This document shows positions 14,235 to 20,397 of a stretch of 20,544 nt of DNA, one piece after another. The DNA comes from DATHWB01 sp040902855 (lineage in GTDB: Bacteria; Actinomycetota; Acidimicrobiia; Spongiisociales; ZC4RG35). A program made the position numbers and the translations under genes. Numbering within the stretch: position 1 is the first letter of the stretch; the number at the start of each line of letters is the position of its first letter. Below the pieces are notes generated by a model, which did not search any database, was not told the origin of the DNA, and saw only the letters and a program-made list of their open reading frames with translations. Location of the stretch: positions 1-20,544 of the forward strand of contig JBBDWN010000102.1 of NCBI GenBank assembly GCA_040902855.1. Direction: 5' to 3'.

Positions 14235-15116
14235 CTAGATCCCGAAGATGAGCTCTCGCAGATTGACCGGCGTCAACTCGAGGGTCTCGAGATCGAGCCG
14301 GAGCGAGCCGAGTCGCAGGCCCTGCATCCCTTCTCCGGCGTTCGTGACGACCCGGAGTACCTCTTCATGGAATTCGAGTCTCCCGAGGCCGAGGCATACG
14401 CCAGAGCCGTCTTGGACCCCCACCAGCACCCCGTCGAGACGATTCAGGTCGAGACCCATCGGCAGTGTGGGGGCGAACACCGTCTCGCGGACCCTCCACC
14501 GATCGAGCGGCTCGGTGAAGGCGGCGGCGAATGCCCGAGATCGAGCCATCGCCCGCGCGTCGGGTGCGCTGGGCGGGACGTCCGGGTCCGCCGGGAGCGG
14601 CAGGACCTCGACCGCGAAGAACCGGCGCAGCATCCCGATCACCGGCTCCAGTTCACCACCCCGTTGCAGTGCGAGTACCAGGTCTGGCCTGATCAGCTCG
14701 ACCTTGTGGTATTTCAGGGTCTGTCCGATTACCCCGGAGACCGTCCCGGTCGTATCCACGATCACCAGATCGGCCGCTTCGGCTCCGGCCTGGGCGAGAG
14801 CGGTGGTGGCGATCACGTGCTGCAAGACGAGGCGGTCCGGCGAGATGCCACCGACGAAATGCAGCCGATCGGCGTGGGTTCTGTCGGCGATGTCCTCTTC
14901 GGACCGAAGCACCTTCAGACCGACGCAGGTGGGAGGTCCGATGGTCGAGTTTCCGATGTCGGCGTCCACGAGCGCCACGGTGCGTCCGCGGCGGAGCGCT
15001 TCCCTGGCGATGGCGACGGCGAGCGTGGACTTGCCGGTGTCCATTCCGCCTATCAGGAAAGCGGAGGACGCCGCCGCCGCCCGCACGATTGCGTCGGAAG
15101 TGTGCGGAGCGGACAT
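14235..15116 (-). CDS. Clp1/Grc3-like P-loop polynucleotide kinase
   Basis: A 293-residue P-loop protein. Walker A is GGMDTGKST (residues 23-31). VDADIGNSTIGPPTCVGL (50-67) is the Walker B-like 'D-D-GQS-GPP' block of Clp1, Grc3 and their bacterial and archaeal relatives, here with Asn in place of the usual Gln. DLVIVDTTGTVSGVIGQTLKYHKVELIRPDLV (116-147) matches the following Clp1 segment. The family phosphorylates 5'-OH ends of RNA or DNA; the bacterial members are little studied. The C-terminal third (about 190-293) is a strand-rich domain I cannot name. The ATG at 15116 comes 6 nt after a TACGAT box on the minus strand. It is divergent from the SAM hydroxide adenosyltransferase gene. Confidence 0.75.
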   Translation of the reverse strand: MSAPHTSDAIVRAAAASSAFLIGGMDTGKSTLAVAIAREALRRGRTVALVDADIGNSTIGPPTCVGLKVLRSEEDIADRTHADRLHFVGGISPDRLVLQHVIATTALAQAGAEAADLVIVDTTGTVSGVIGQTLKYHKVELIRPDLVLALQRGGELEPVIGMLRRFFAVEVLPLPADPDVPPSAPDARAMARSRAFAAAFTEPLDRWRVRETVFAPTLPMGLDLNRLDGVLVGVQDGSGVCLGLGRLEFHEEVLRVVTNAGEGMQGLRLGSLRLDLETLELTPVNLRELIFGI

Positions 15117-15122
15117 TGCGTG

Positions 15123-15128
15123 ATCGTA
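15123..15128 (-). promoter_or_regulatory. -10 box of a likely leaderless kinase transcript
   Basis: On the minus strand this reads TACGAT, followed by 6 nt and the ATG at 15116. Confidence 0.5.
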
Positions 15129-15158
15129 CCGCTGGCTGGGAAGCGGGCATCCGGCCCG

Positions 15159-15164
15159 TATGCT
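15159..15164 (+). promoter_or_regulatory. -10 box of a likely leaderless SAM hydrolase transcript
   Basis: TATGCT is followed by 7 nt and the GTG at 15172. An in-frame ATG at 15160 lies inside this box, so it is unlikely to be the start. Only 30 bp separate it from the divergent TACGAT box. Confidence 0.55.
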
Positions 15165-15171
15165 GACGGCC

Positions 15172-15975
15172 GTGTCAGCCTTCATCAGCTTTCTGTCGGA
15201 CTTCGGCCGCGACGACGAGTTCGTCGGCGTCGTCCACGGCGTTATCGCCCGGCTCGCTCCTGAGGTCTCGGTCGTCGATGTGACCCATTCGATCCGTCCC
15301 GGTGACATCAGGGCCGGCGCCCTGGCACTCACCAGAGCGATTCAGTATCTGCCCGAGGGTGTGATCCTCGCCGTGGTCGATCCGGGTGTCGGGACCGCTC
15401 GTCGGGCGATCGCCGCCCATACTCCGGTAGGAATATTCGTAGGCCCAGACAATGGTCTTCTCAGCCCCGCCGTTGCCATGGTGGGCGGGGCGGATCTGAT
15501 CGTCGCCGTCGAGAACCCGGAGATGCGGATCCCCTCCGCCGGCGAGACCTTTCACGGTCGTGACGTCTTCGGACCGGCAGCTGCCCTCTTGGCTTCGGGC
15601 GAAGCCTCTCTCGAGGAGTGCGGTCCGGAGGTGTCGCCCGAATCTGTGGTGCCGCTGCTGCTGCCGCTCCCTGAAGCCGAGCCCGGCCAGATCACCGGCA
15701 CCGCATGGTGGATCGACCGATTCGGCAACACCCAAACCAACATCTCAGCCGACGAGATGACCCTGGCGGGCATCGGCTCGGACACCACCGTGACGGTGAG
15801 GGTCGGTTCCTCCGAGTACGAGGTGCCGTGGGTCGGGGTCTACGGCGAGGTCGACGCGGGCGAACTGTTGCTCCATATCGACGGTTCGGGACTGATGGCC
15901 TTGGCCGTGAGAGGCGGAAGCGCGGCAGAGACCTTGCGCCTCTCGGAGGGCCAGGCGGTCGTCTTCACGCGTTGA
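15172..15975 (+). CDS. SAM hydroxide adenosyltransferase (DUF62 family)
   Basis: A 267-residue member of the family that also holds fluorinase and chlorinase. FLSDFGRDDEFVG (7-19), VVDPGVGTARRAI (68-80), GPDNGLLSP (91-99), TFHGRDVFGPAAA (126-138) and WIDRFGNTQTNI are the conserved blocks. Asp70, Arg77 and His128 match in spacing the Asp-Arg-His triad reported for the archaeal hydroxide adenosyltransferase, so it should hydrolyse S-adenosylmethionine to adenosine and methionine. The physiological role of these enzymes is unclear. The start GTG at 15172 gives the family's normal N-terminus and lies 7 nt after a -10 box. Its last 11 bases overlap a small antisense gene. Confidence 0.88.
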   Translation: MSAFISFLSDFGRDDEFVGVVHGVIARLAPEVSVVDVTHSIRPGDIRAGALALTRAIQYLPEGVILAVVDPGVGTARRAIAAHTPVGIFVGPDNGLLSPAVAMVGGADLIVAVENPEMRIPSAGETFHGRDVFGPAAALLASGEASLEECGPEVSPESVVPLLLPLPEAEPGQITGTAWWIDRFGNTQTNISADEMTLAGIGSDTTVTVRVGSSEYEVPWVGVYGEVDAGELLLHIDGSGLMALAVRGGSAAETLRLSEGQAVVFTR

Positions 15976-16057
15976 GGATCGAATACACCTGGAATCCTCC
16001 GACCGCCATCAGAACGAGCAGGAGTACGGCGATGACGATGGCGGTGGCCGGACGCAT
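15965..16057 (-). CDS. 30-residue single-helix membrane peptide
   Basis: A short open frame encodes Met-Arg-Pro, then an uninterrupted hydrophobic helix (ATAIVIAVLLLVLMAVGG), then FQVYSILNA and a stop. The positively charged N-terminus suggests N-in topology. The ATG at 16057 lies 6 nt after TACGTT on the minus strand, the same leaderless layout as other genes here. Its end overlaps the 3' end of the SAM hydrolase gene by 11 bp on the opposite strand. I do not recognise the peptide. The promoter match and the clean membrane helix make it a plausible real gene, but with 30 residues chance is not excluded. Confidence 0.5.
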   Translation of the reverse strand: MRPATAIVIAVLLLVLMAVGGFQVYSILNA

Positions 16058-16063
16058 AGATCC

Positions 16064-16069
16064 AACGTA
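16064..16069 (-). promoter_or_regulatory. -10 box of the small membrane peptide gene
   Basis: On the minus strand this reads TACGTT, followed by 6 nt and the ATG at 16057. Confidence 0.45.
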
Positions 16070-16097
16070 GTCGTCGCGCCGGGATCACCTTCGACGC

Positions 16098-16130
16098 GAC
16101 GAAGCCTCCCGGGGCAAGGGAGGCTTCGTC
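16098..16130. terminator. 13-bp perfect hairpin
   Basis: GACGAAGCCTCCC (16098-16110) pairs perfectly with GGGAGGCTTCGTC (16118-16130) around the loop GGGGCAA. It is the strongest hairpin in the window. It lies about 120 nt past the SAM hydrolase stop and upstream of the small minus-strand gene, isolating it from readthrough on both strands. The rest of 16131-16284 shows no gene I can support. Confidence 0.75.
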
Positions 16131-16284
16131 AACGAAGACAGCGGTTCCACCGTGGGGCGGGCTGGGAGGCTATCCAATCACACCTAGGGTCGTTGAACGT
16201 GCCCTTGGCATGAACTGGTAGAACCAATCTGCCTTCGCATTGGGACAGCGAACTGCCCCGTCATACGCTAGATCGGTCGCTCAA

Positions 16285-16551
16285 TTGGCATTCTTGAATC
16301 GATTCTCAGTCGAATTTCTGGTCCGCACCGGTTGTCACCTGTGCGATGACATGGCACCGACCGTGCGCCGCGCCGCCCGCTGGGCGGTGGCTTCGGTCGA
16401 GACAATCGATATCGACTCCGACGACGCGCTCGTGCGCGACTATGGATTGCAGGTCCCGGTGGTGCTCGCGAATGGAGAGGCGATCGCCGAAGGCATCGTG
16501 GGTCTGGCGACGCTCTGGACTCGCATCATGCGCAGACGTTTCTTCGGCTGA
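16285..16551 (+). CDS. Glutaredoxin-like (DUF836-type) thiol protein
   Basis: An 88-residue thioredoxin-fold protein. VEFLVRTGCHLCDDM (9-23) places a redox-active C-X-X-C pair, Cys17 and Cys20, at the end of the first strand. YGLQVPVVLANGE (53-65) carries the cis-proline Pro58. This is the layout of the PF05768 glutaredoxin-like proteins, often found near respiratory or haem-protein genes in actinobacteria. It could reduce disulfides or mixed mycothiol disulfides in the cytosol. The start is uncertain: TTG at 16285, or in-frame TTGs at 16240 and 16294; no good ribosome site is seen. It ends 10 nt before the convergent cytochrome gene stop. Confidence 0.72.
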   Translation: MAFLNRFSVEFLVRTGCHLCDDMAPTVRRAARWAVASVETIDIDSDDALVRDYGLQVPVVLANGEAIAEGIVGLATLWTRIMRRRFFG

Positions 16552-16561
16552 GCGGCGGGGG

Positions 16562-17593
16562 TCAGCCGGAACGGGTGTCGCGAGCGGCTTCCGGAGCGGC
16601 GTCTTCGGTCACGGCGTCACCTTCGGAGTCCGTCGGCTCTCCCTCGGGCACCTCTTCGCCCTCGGGCGCCTCGACCAGTCCGCAGTCGACGAACGTCGTG
16701 TCGGGGTCGGCCCCGCCAAAGCGGATCCGTTCGAACGCCACCACCGACGCCAACTGCTCATCGGTCAGGCCGGCGAAGCCCGGCATGAGTCCTCCGCCAC
16801 CCACCGGCTTGGCGAGGTCGCCGTACGTGTCGATTCCGGCGTCGCGAAAGCCGTTCGTGCCGAGCCGCACCCACTCGACATGATCGAGACATGAGGTGAA
16901 CACGGCGGTCACTGCCCCGAACGCCGGGCCGACGCCACCGCCTCCATCGGGACCGTGGCACCCGGCACATGTGGCGAACTGGGCCTCACCGATGGCGAGG
17001 AACTGGGCGCCCCCGACCCCGCCGGTGGCCCGCCCTTCGAAGGCGCTTCCGTCACAGTTCTCGAGGCCGCCTGTCACTACATCGATCTGCAGCCGGACGT
17101 CGCCGTCGTCACAGACCGCGCCGGCCGACCCGCTGCCCGCCATGTAGAGCAATCCGAAGGCGGGGATGAGGAAGAAGGCGGCGGCAATCCAGCGAGGGAC
17201 CGACGCCAGCGTGCGTTCGGCGATCCCCATCGTCGGCACCGTGATGACCACCGGGTGATCGAGCGCCTCCTGCGGGGTCACCTGTGTCGGCGCCGGCAAC
17301 GGTTCAATCGTCGCAGAGGACGCCGCGGTCGCTGGTGCGGCGGGGGCGGGTTCTGGTGTGGTGGCGGTGGTGTCGTCGGTGGCTTCGGGTTCGGGTGCCG
17401 GGGTTGTGGTTTCGGCGGTGTCGGCTTCGGGTTCGGGTGTCACGGCGGCGGGGGCGGATTCGCCTCCTGCCCAGGCGGAGAGGACGTCGTCGGTGCTGGC
17501 TCCGCTGGCTTTGGCGCGGGCGTCGGCGGAGCGTCGGACGAGTGCTTCGGGCACTCCCATCTTCTCTGCGGCGGAGGCGAGGAACCCACTCAT
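16562..17593 (-). CDS. Membrane-anchored monohaem cytochrome c with shared N-terminal domain
   Basis: A 343-residue protein. Residues 1-45 form a compact helical segment (SAAEKMGVPEALVRR, then a second helix ending in VLSAWAGGE) that also begins the preceding gene product. A Pro/Ala/Glu/Thr linker covers 46-110, a membrane helix 134-152 and an outside region 153-343. The haem site is CAGCH (Cys209, Cys212, His213), with the likely axial Met270 in GGLMPGFAGL. Cys161, Cys180, Cys235 and Cys304 could form disulfides. The last 35 residues are acidic. It should pass electrons on the outer membrane face. The ATG at 17593 has GGAG 5 nt upstream and overlaps the stop of the CcoO-like gene (ATGA). It is the last gene of a three-gene unit with the CcoN- and CcoO-like genes. 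Confidence 0.85.
   Translation of the reverse strand: MSGFLASAAEKMGVPEALVRRSADARAKASGASTDDVLSAWAGGESAPAAVTPEPEADTAETTTPAPEPEATDDTTATTPEPAPAAPATAASSATIEPLPAPTQVTPQEALDHPVVITVPTMGIAERTLASVPRWIAAAFFLIPAFGLLYMAGSGSAGAVCDDGDVRLQIDVVTGGLENCDGSAFEGRATGGVGGAQFLAIGEAQFATCAGCHGPDGGGGVGPAFGAVTAVFTSCLDHVEWVRLGTNGFRDAGIDTYGDLAKPVGGGGLMPGFAGLTDEQLASVVAFERIRFGGADPDTTFVDCGLVEAPEGEEVPEGEPTDSEGDAVTEDAAPEAARDTRSG
17531..17593. repeat. Direct repeat, gap-distal copy (second copy at 18146-18208)
   Basis: The 55 bases 17531-17585 are identical to 18146-18200. The next eight bases, up to the start codon, differ at only two positions (Gly versus Glu at residue 3). The repeat encodes the first 21 residues of both cytochrome genes. 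The other copy directly abuts the run of N, so it probably continues into the gap. Confidence 0.9.
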
Positions 17594-18208
17594 CGTGACT
17601 CCAGGAGGTAGGCAACGAGCGAGTCGAGTTCGCCCTGGCTGAGACCACGATATGGCGGATGGCCTGCCCCGCCGTCCAATACGGCGTAGAGGTCGGCGTC
17701 GGTCTCGACTCGCGATCCGACATGCGCCAGGTCCGGCCCGATGCGGCGGGTACCGATCACCTGATTGGTGTCCGACATGCTCACACCTCCCAGGGTGGCG
17801 TCGGCGACGATCGGTCGGACGACTTGGGTGTGACAGGCGGCACACCCTTCGGAGCGGTAGACGTCCTGACCGGTGAGGGCGATCGCGGAGTACGCGAACT
17901 CGCTCGTGTAGGCGAGGTTGGAGTCTGCCGGTGTCGAAGCCACCCAGAACCCGACCAGGAGTGAGAGCGCCAGGAGCGCGACAGCCCCGGCCACGGTTCC
18001 GGCGAACCGCTCGTTCCGTCCGACCAGCACCGGTGGCGCGCTCGGNNNNNNNNNNNNNNNNNNNNNNNNNNNNNNNNNNNNNNNNNNNNNNNNNNNNNNN
18101 NNNNNNNNNNNNNNNNNNNNNNNNNNNNNNNNNNNNNNNNNNNNNGCGTCGGACGAGTGCTTCGGGCACTCCCATCTTCTCTGCGGCGGAGGCGAGGAAC
18201 TCGCTCAT
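17590..18208 (-). CDS. CcoO-like monohaem cytochrome c, interrupted by the assembly gap
   Basis: The ATG at 18208, overlapping the CcoN-like stop (ATGA), starts MSEFLASAAEKMGVPEALVRR and then enters 100 N. After the gap the frame resumes at 18045 with a proline-rich linker, a membrane helix (VAGAVALLALSLLVGFWV) and a haem domain ending at 17590. I infer one gene: this order, N-terminal segment, linker, helix, haem, is exactly that of the next gene. The haem part YSAIALTGQDVYRSEGCAAC and RRIGPDLAHVGSR match cbb3 oxidase subunit II (CcoO). CAACH is encoded at 17830-17844. Where CcoO has the axial Met in MPSY, this protein has GHPPY (His at 17659-17661). The frame on each side disagrees with a true 100-nt gap, so the N number is a placeholder. 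Confidence 0.75.
18046..18145. other. Assembly gap of 100 N
   Basis: Exactly 100 undetermined bases inside the CcoO-like gene. The in-frame lengths before (63 nt) and after (456 nt) leave the gap out of frame at 100, so its real length differs. The near-identical sequence at 17531-17593 and 18146-18208 explains why assembly failed here. Confidence 0.95.
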
Positions 18209-19605
18209 GCGGGCAGGTCCACGAGGATTTCCTGGTCGGTGACCGACCCCGATGTGAGGGTCCGGTACACGTTGAGAACGAACAGCGCCTGGGATGCGAA
18301 CGCGCCGGCCCCGGTGACGACTGCGAGTCCGGCGAAGATCTCTGACGGTCCGGTGATCGTGGACCAGGCGTCGGGGCCGAGATCCGAGTACGAACCTGCG
18401 GTCATCCCGACGCCTGCCATCACCCCGGAGATCATGAGCATGAGACCGGTTCCGCCCACGAACCACAGAGTCCACCGGACCTGCCGGGACGCCGCCCCGC
18501 GATCGGCCAGCGATCGGCCGGTCATGGCGGGCAGGGTCTGATACGCCCATGCGGCAACGAACATTCCGCCGACGCCGAACAGGGCGAGATAGAGGACGCC
18601 GTCCCAGAAGGCGGTGAATGCGACAAGCGCCGATGCCGACTCGAAAGCTGCGACGGATGTCGCAACACCCACCGTGAGCGTGAAGATCAACCCGGCTGCC
18701 AGGGCTCCGAGGGCGGGACGTTCGCCCGCTTCTGACCAGTCCCGGCCCACGGTCTGGGCGATGCCGACACCGTTGGCGAGCGCCGCCACCGGCAAGGCGA
18801 GGGTGAGGGCTGCGCCGACCGGGGCGAGCCAGTCGGGGAACGGGGCGAAGGCGATCTGAGCAGGTCCCGCCCACACGCCGGCAAAGAGCAGCGACCAGAA
18901 TCCGGCGCGAGCGAGCTGACGGTTGGCCAGCGGATTTCCCGTGGCCCGAACGGCAACGTAGAAGCCGACACCCGTCCCGATGGTCGTCACCCACAGTGTC
19001 GTGAACCCGGCCGTGAACAGCACGTCCTGCAGCGCCAGTTGGAGTCCGGGTGTGGCGGGGACGGCGGCGAGGAAGCCGAGGACGGTGAGCGACACCACGC
19101 CGCCGACGACGAACCACAGCGTCGGGAACACGCCCGTCTCGATGCGACCGCGGACGGTCTGGGCCACCACTGCGAGGGGAACGCACAGCGTGCCGGCAAT
19201 CGCAAGGTCGAGCCACCACGGGAGACCGAGCGGTCCGCCTCCGTCACCAAGACCGGCGGCATGGACCACCACACCAGCCAGGGCGAGTCCACCGAGCGCC
19301 CATGCGCCAAGCGTGGCAAGGCCATCGTTCCACAGGCGGGTGCCGGTGAGGCGGGGCAGCACGTGGTAGGACGCCCCGATCAGGGCGACGACCAGCCATC
19401 CGATCATGATCGAGGTGAGGGCCATCGGTTGGATCCTGCCGAACGCGAGCACTCCGGTCATCGCCTCGGGAAAGACCCGCGCGGCAAGAGCGAGAAGAGT
19501 GAGCAACGCCCCCAGTGCGAGGTGGAGACTCGATACCAACAGATGGGTGACTGCAGCCCGGTCCTGGGTGCCCATCTGTGTTGTCGCCGACATCGCCGTC
19601 GCCAC
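18205..19605 (-). CDS. CcoN-like (haem-copper oxidase subunit I) protein lacking metal ligands
   Basis: A 466-residue protein with about twelve membrane helices and the length of cbb3 oxidase subunit I. Ungapped matches to CcoN are clear: FGRIQPMALTS (55-65) to FGRLRPLHTNA, FWSLLFAGVWAGPAQIAFAPFPDWL (236-260) to the CcoN stretch with WAGPHHLHYTALPDW, and VLYLALFG to HVHAGALG (337-344), ending in YRTL. At each ligand the His is gone: low-spin haem His to Ala62, copper His pair to Ala249-Gln250, haem His-x-His to Val337 and Tyr339, and the helix-6 copper His to about Ala199. Only four His remain (21, 28, 81, 115), none aligned. It is probably a structural or quinone-facing subunit, not an oxidase. 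GTG at 19605 is chosen for GAGGAG 4 nt upstream; ATG at 19593 is the alternative. Confidence 0.8.
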   Translation of the reverse strand: MATAMSATTQMGTQDRAAVTHLLVSSLHLALGALLTLLALAARVFPEAMTGVLAFGRIQPMALTSIMIGWLVVALIGASYHVLPRLTGTRLWNDGLATLGAWALGGLALAGVVVHAAGLGDGGGPLGLPWWLDLAIAGTLCVPLAVVAQTVRGRIETGVFPTLWFVVGGVVSLTVLGFLAAVPATPGLQLALQDVLFTAGFTTLWVTTIGTGVGFYVAVRATGNPLANRQLARAGFWSLLFAGVWAGPAQIAFAPFPDWLAPVGAALTLALPVAALANGVGIAQTVGRDWSEAGERPALGALAAGLIFTLTVGVATSVAAFESASALVAFTAFWDGVLYLALFGVGGMFVAAWAYQTLPAMTGRSLADRGAASRQVRWTLWFVGGTGLMLMISGVMAGVGMTAGSYSDLGPDAWSTITGPSEIFAGLAVVTGAGAFASQALFVLNVYRTLTSGSVTDQEILVDLPA

Positions 19606-19633
19606 GGGACTCCTCGTTTGAGAGACGGCCGGG

Positions 19634-19639
19634 AGGATA
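19634..19639 (-). promoter_or_regulatory. Candidate -10 box of the CcoN-like operon
   Basis: On the minus strand this reads TATCCT and would give a leader of about 20-25 nt carrying GAGGAG. The palindrome at 19653-19668 would then cover the -35 region. Confidence 0.35.
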
Positions 19640-19652
19640 ACCACATGCACGT

Positions 19653-19668
19653 CGGCTGCCGGCAGCCG
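19653..19668. promoter_or_regulatory. 16-bp perfect palindrome, candidate operator
   Basis: CGGCTGCCGGCAGCCG is self-complementary over all 16 bases. It sits in the divergent promoter region between the CcoN-like operon and the membrane protein/ferredoxin operon, at the expected -35 position of the minus-strand promoter. It could bind a dimeric regulator controlling both directions, or be a chance GC palindrome. Confidence 0.35.
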
Positions 19669-19698
19669 GGGCGACTTACGGGAGCATCCCCCTTGTTG

Positions 19699-19704
19699 TA
19701 TAAA
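19699..19704 (+). promoter_or_regulatory. Candidate -10 box TATAAA of the membrane protein/ferredoxin operon
   Basis: TATAAA is strikingly AT-rich for this DNA and stands 54 bases before the ATG at 19759. TTACGG at 19676-19681 could serve as a poor -35 with 17-bp spacing. The predicted leader is about 45-50 nt. Confidence 0.45.
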
Positions 19705-19758
19705 ACGGGCCTTACGCAGGGTCGATGCCGACAGCATCACCCGAAAGCCAGAGGGGTC

Positions 19759-20397
19759 ATGTACCGACTCGCGGAACTCACCGACAGTCAGCGTCTGAAG
19801 GCAGGAACGGCCCTATTGGGTCTTGGAACCCTGTTGATGGGCTTGGCTGTCGTCTGGGTCCACTTCGCCGGACTGCCGATCAACGAGTTCGTGGACGGCG
19901 AGTTCGTGCCCTTCGTCGTCGAACCTGCGTTCTTCAACGACATTCCCCGCGGCTGGTTCCCGAAAAGTCTCGGCTACCTCGCGGCCTTCGGCGCCTCGCA
20001 GATGATGGTCCTCGGCGGCTTCTTCCTGTGGGTGTTGAACAAGCCGATGACCTGGGCACGGGCGTCGATCGCGGCCACGCTGACGTGGATGGAATTGGTC
20101 ATCCTGTTCGCGATCGTGCCGTCGGAGTGGCTCAACCTCTCCCAGACCGATCTCAACTGGTCACCGCAAAAGGTCGCCGTGACGATCCCCTCGTGGCTGA
20201 TTCTCGGCAACGACGTCGACATCAGTTTCGCGGCGCTCAAGGACGCCATCTCCGCCGGTTACAACACCGGTCTTCTGGTCGCCGCCCCCGTCTTCGCCAT
20301 CATGCTGCAGAAGATGAAGGAGGGCCGCCCGCCCTCGGCTGTGACCGAAGCGCCGAAGTCCCCCTACGGACGCACCCTCAAGAAGGGTGAGCGCTGA
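19759..20397 (+). CDS. Four-helix membrane protein beside a ferredoxin gene
   Basis: A 212-residue protein I do not recognise at family level. It has four clear membrane helices: about residues 15-37 (ALLGLGTLLMGLAVVWVHFAG), 71-93 (LGYLAAFGASQMMVLGGFFLWVL), 100-119 and 166-186. A 33-residue loop follows the first helix. A large loop at 120-165 holds PSEWLNLSQTDLNWSPQKVAV, and the C-terminal tail is basic. It has no CxxCH or Fe-S motif. The ATG at 19759 has GAGGGG just upstream. Its stop overlaps the ferredoxin start (TGATG), so it is probably a membrane anchor or quinone-side subunit of a complex with that ferredoxin and with redox genes beyond the window. Confidence 0.72.
   Translation: MYRLAELTDSQRLKAGTALLGLGTLLMGLAVVWVHFAGLPINEFVDGEFVPFVVEPAFFNDIPRGWFPKSLGYLAAFGASQMMVLGGFFLWVLNKPMTWARASIAATLTWMELVILFAIVPSEWLNLSQTDLNWSPQKVAVTIPSWLILGNDVDISFAALKDAISAGYNTGLLVAAPVFAIMLQKMKEGRPPSAVTEAPKSPYGRTLKKGER

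Noticed and set aside
15160..15171. Start of the SAM hydrolase at the ATG at 15160
   Set aside because: This ATG lies inside the TATGCT box, and the family N-terminus begins at the GTG at 15172.
14175..15263. Long plus-strand open frame over the kinase gene
   Set aside because: It is the antisense frame of the Clp1-like gene, rich in Arg, Gly and His with no recognisable motif.
15172..15975. Fluorinase or chlorinase, attractive because a fluoride operon is in the same window
   Set aside because: Asp70, Arg77 and His128 match the hydroxide adenosyltransferase triad. The fluoride operon is about 6 kb away and has the standard export genes; I see no halogenase-specific feature.
17304..17723. 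Arg/Thr-rich repetitive minus-strand frame
   Set aside because: It is an out-of-frame reading of the Pro/Ala/Thr/Glu linker of the cytochrome c gene.
16562..19219. A single 885-residue minus-strand protein running through the run of N
   Set aside because: It exists only because the 100-N placeholder joins unrelated frames. Its upper half is antisense-like Arg/Gly-rich sequence in the wrong frame of the CcoN-like gene.
18205..19605. CcoN-like gene as a working cbb3 oxidase subunit
   Set aside because: All aligned ligand positions for haem b, haem b3 and copper B lack histidine, so oxygen reduction at this subunit is not credible.
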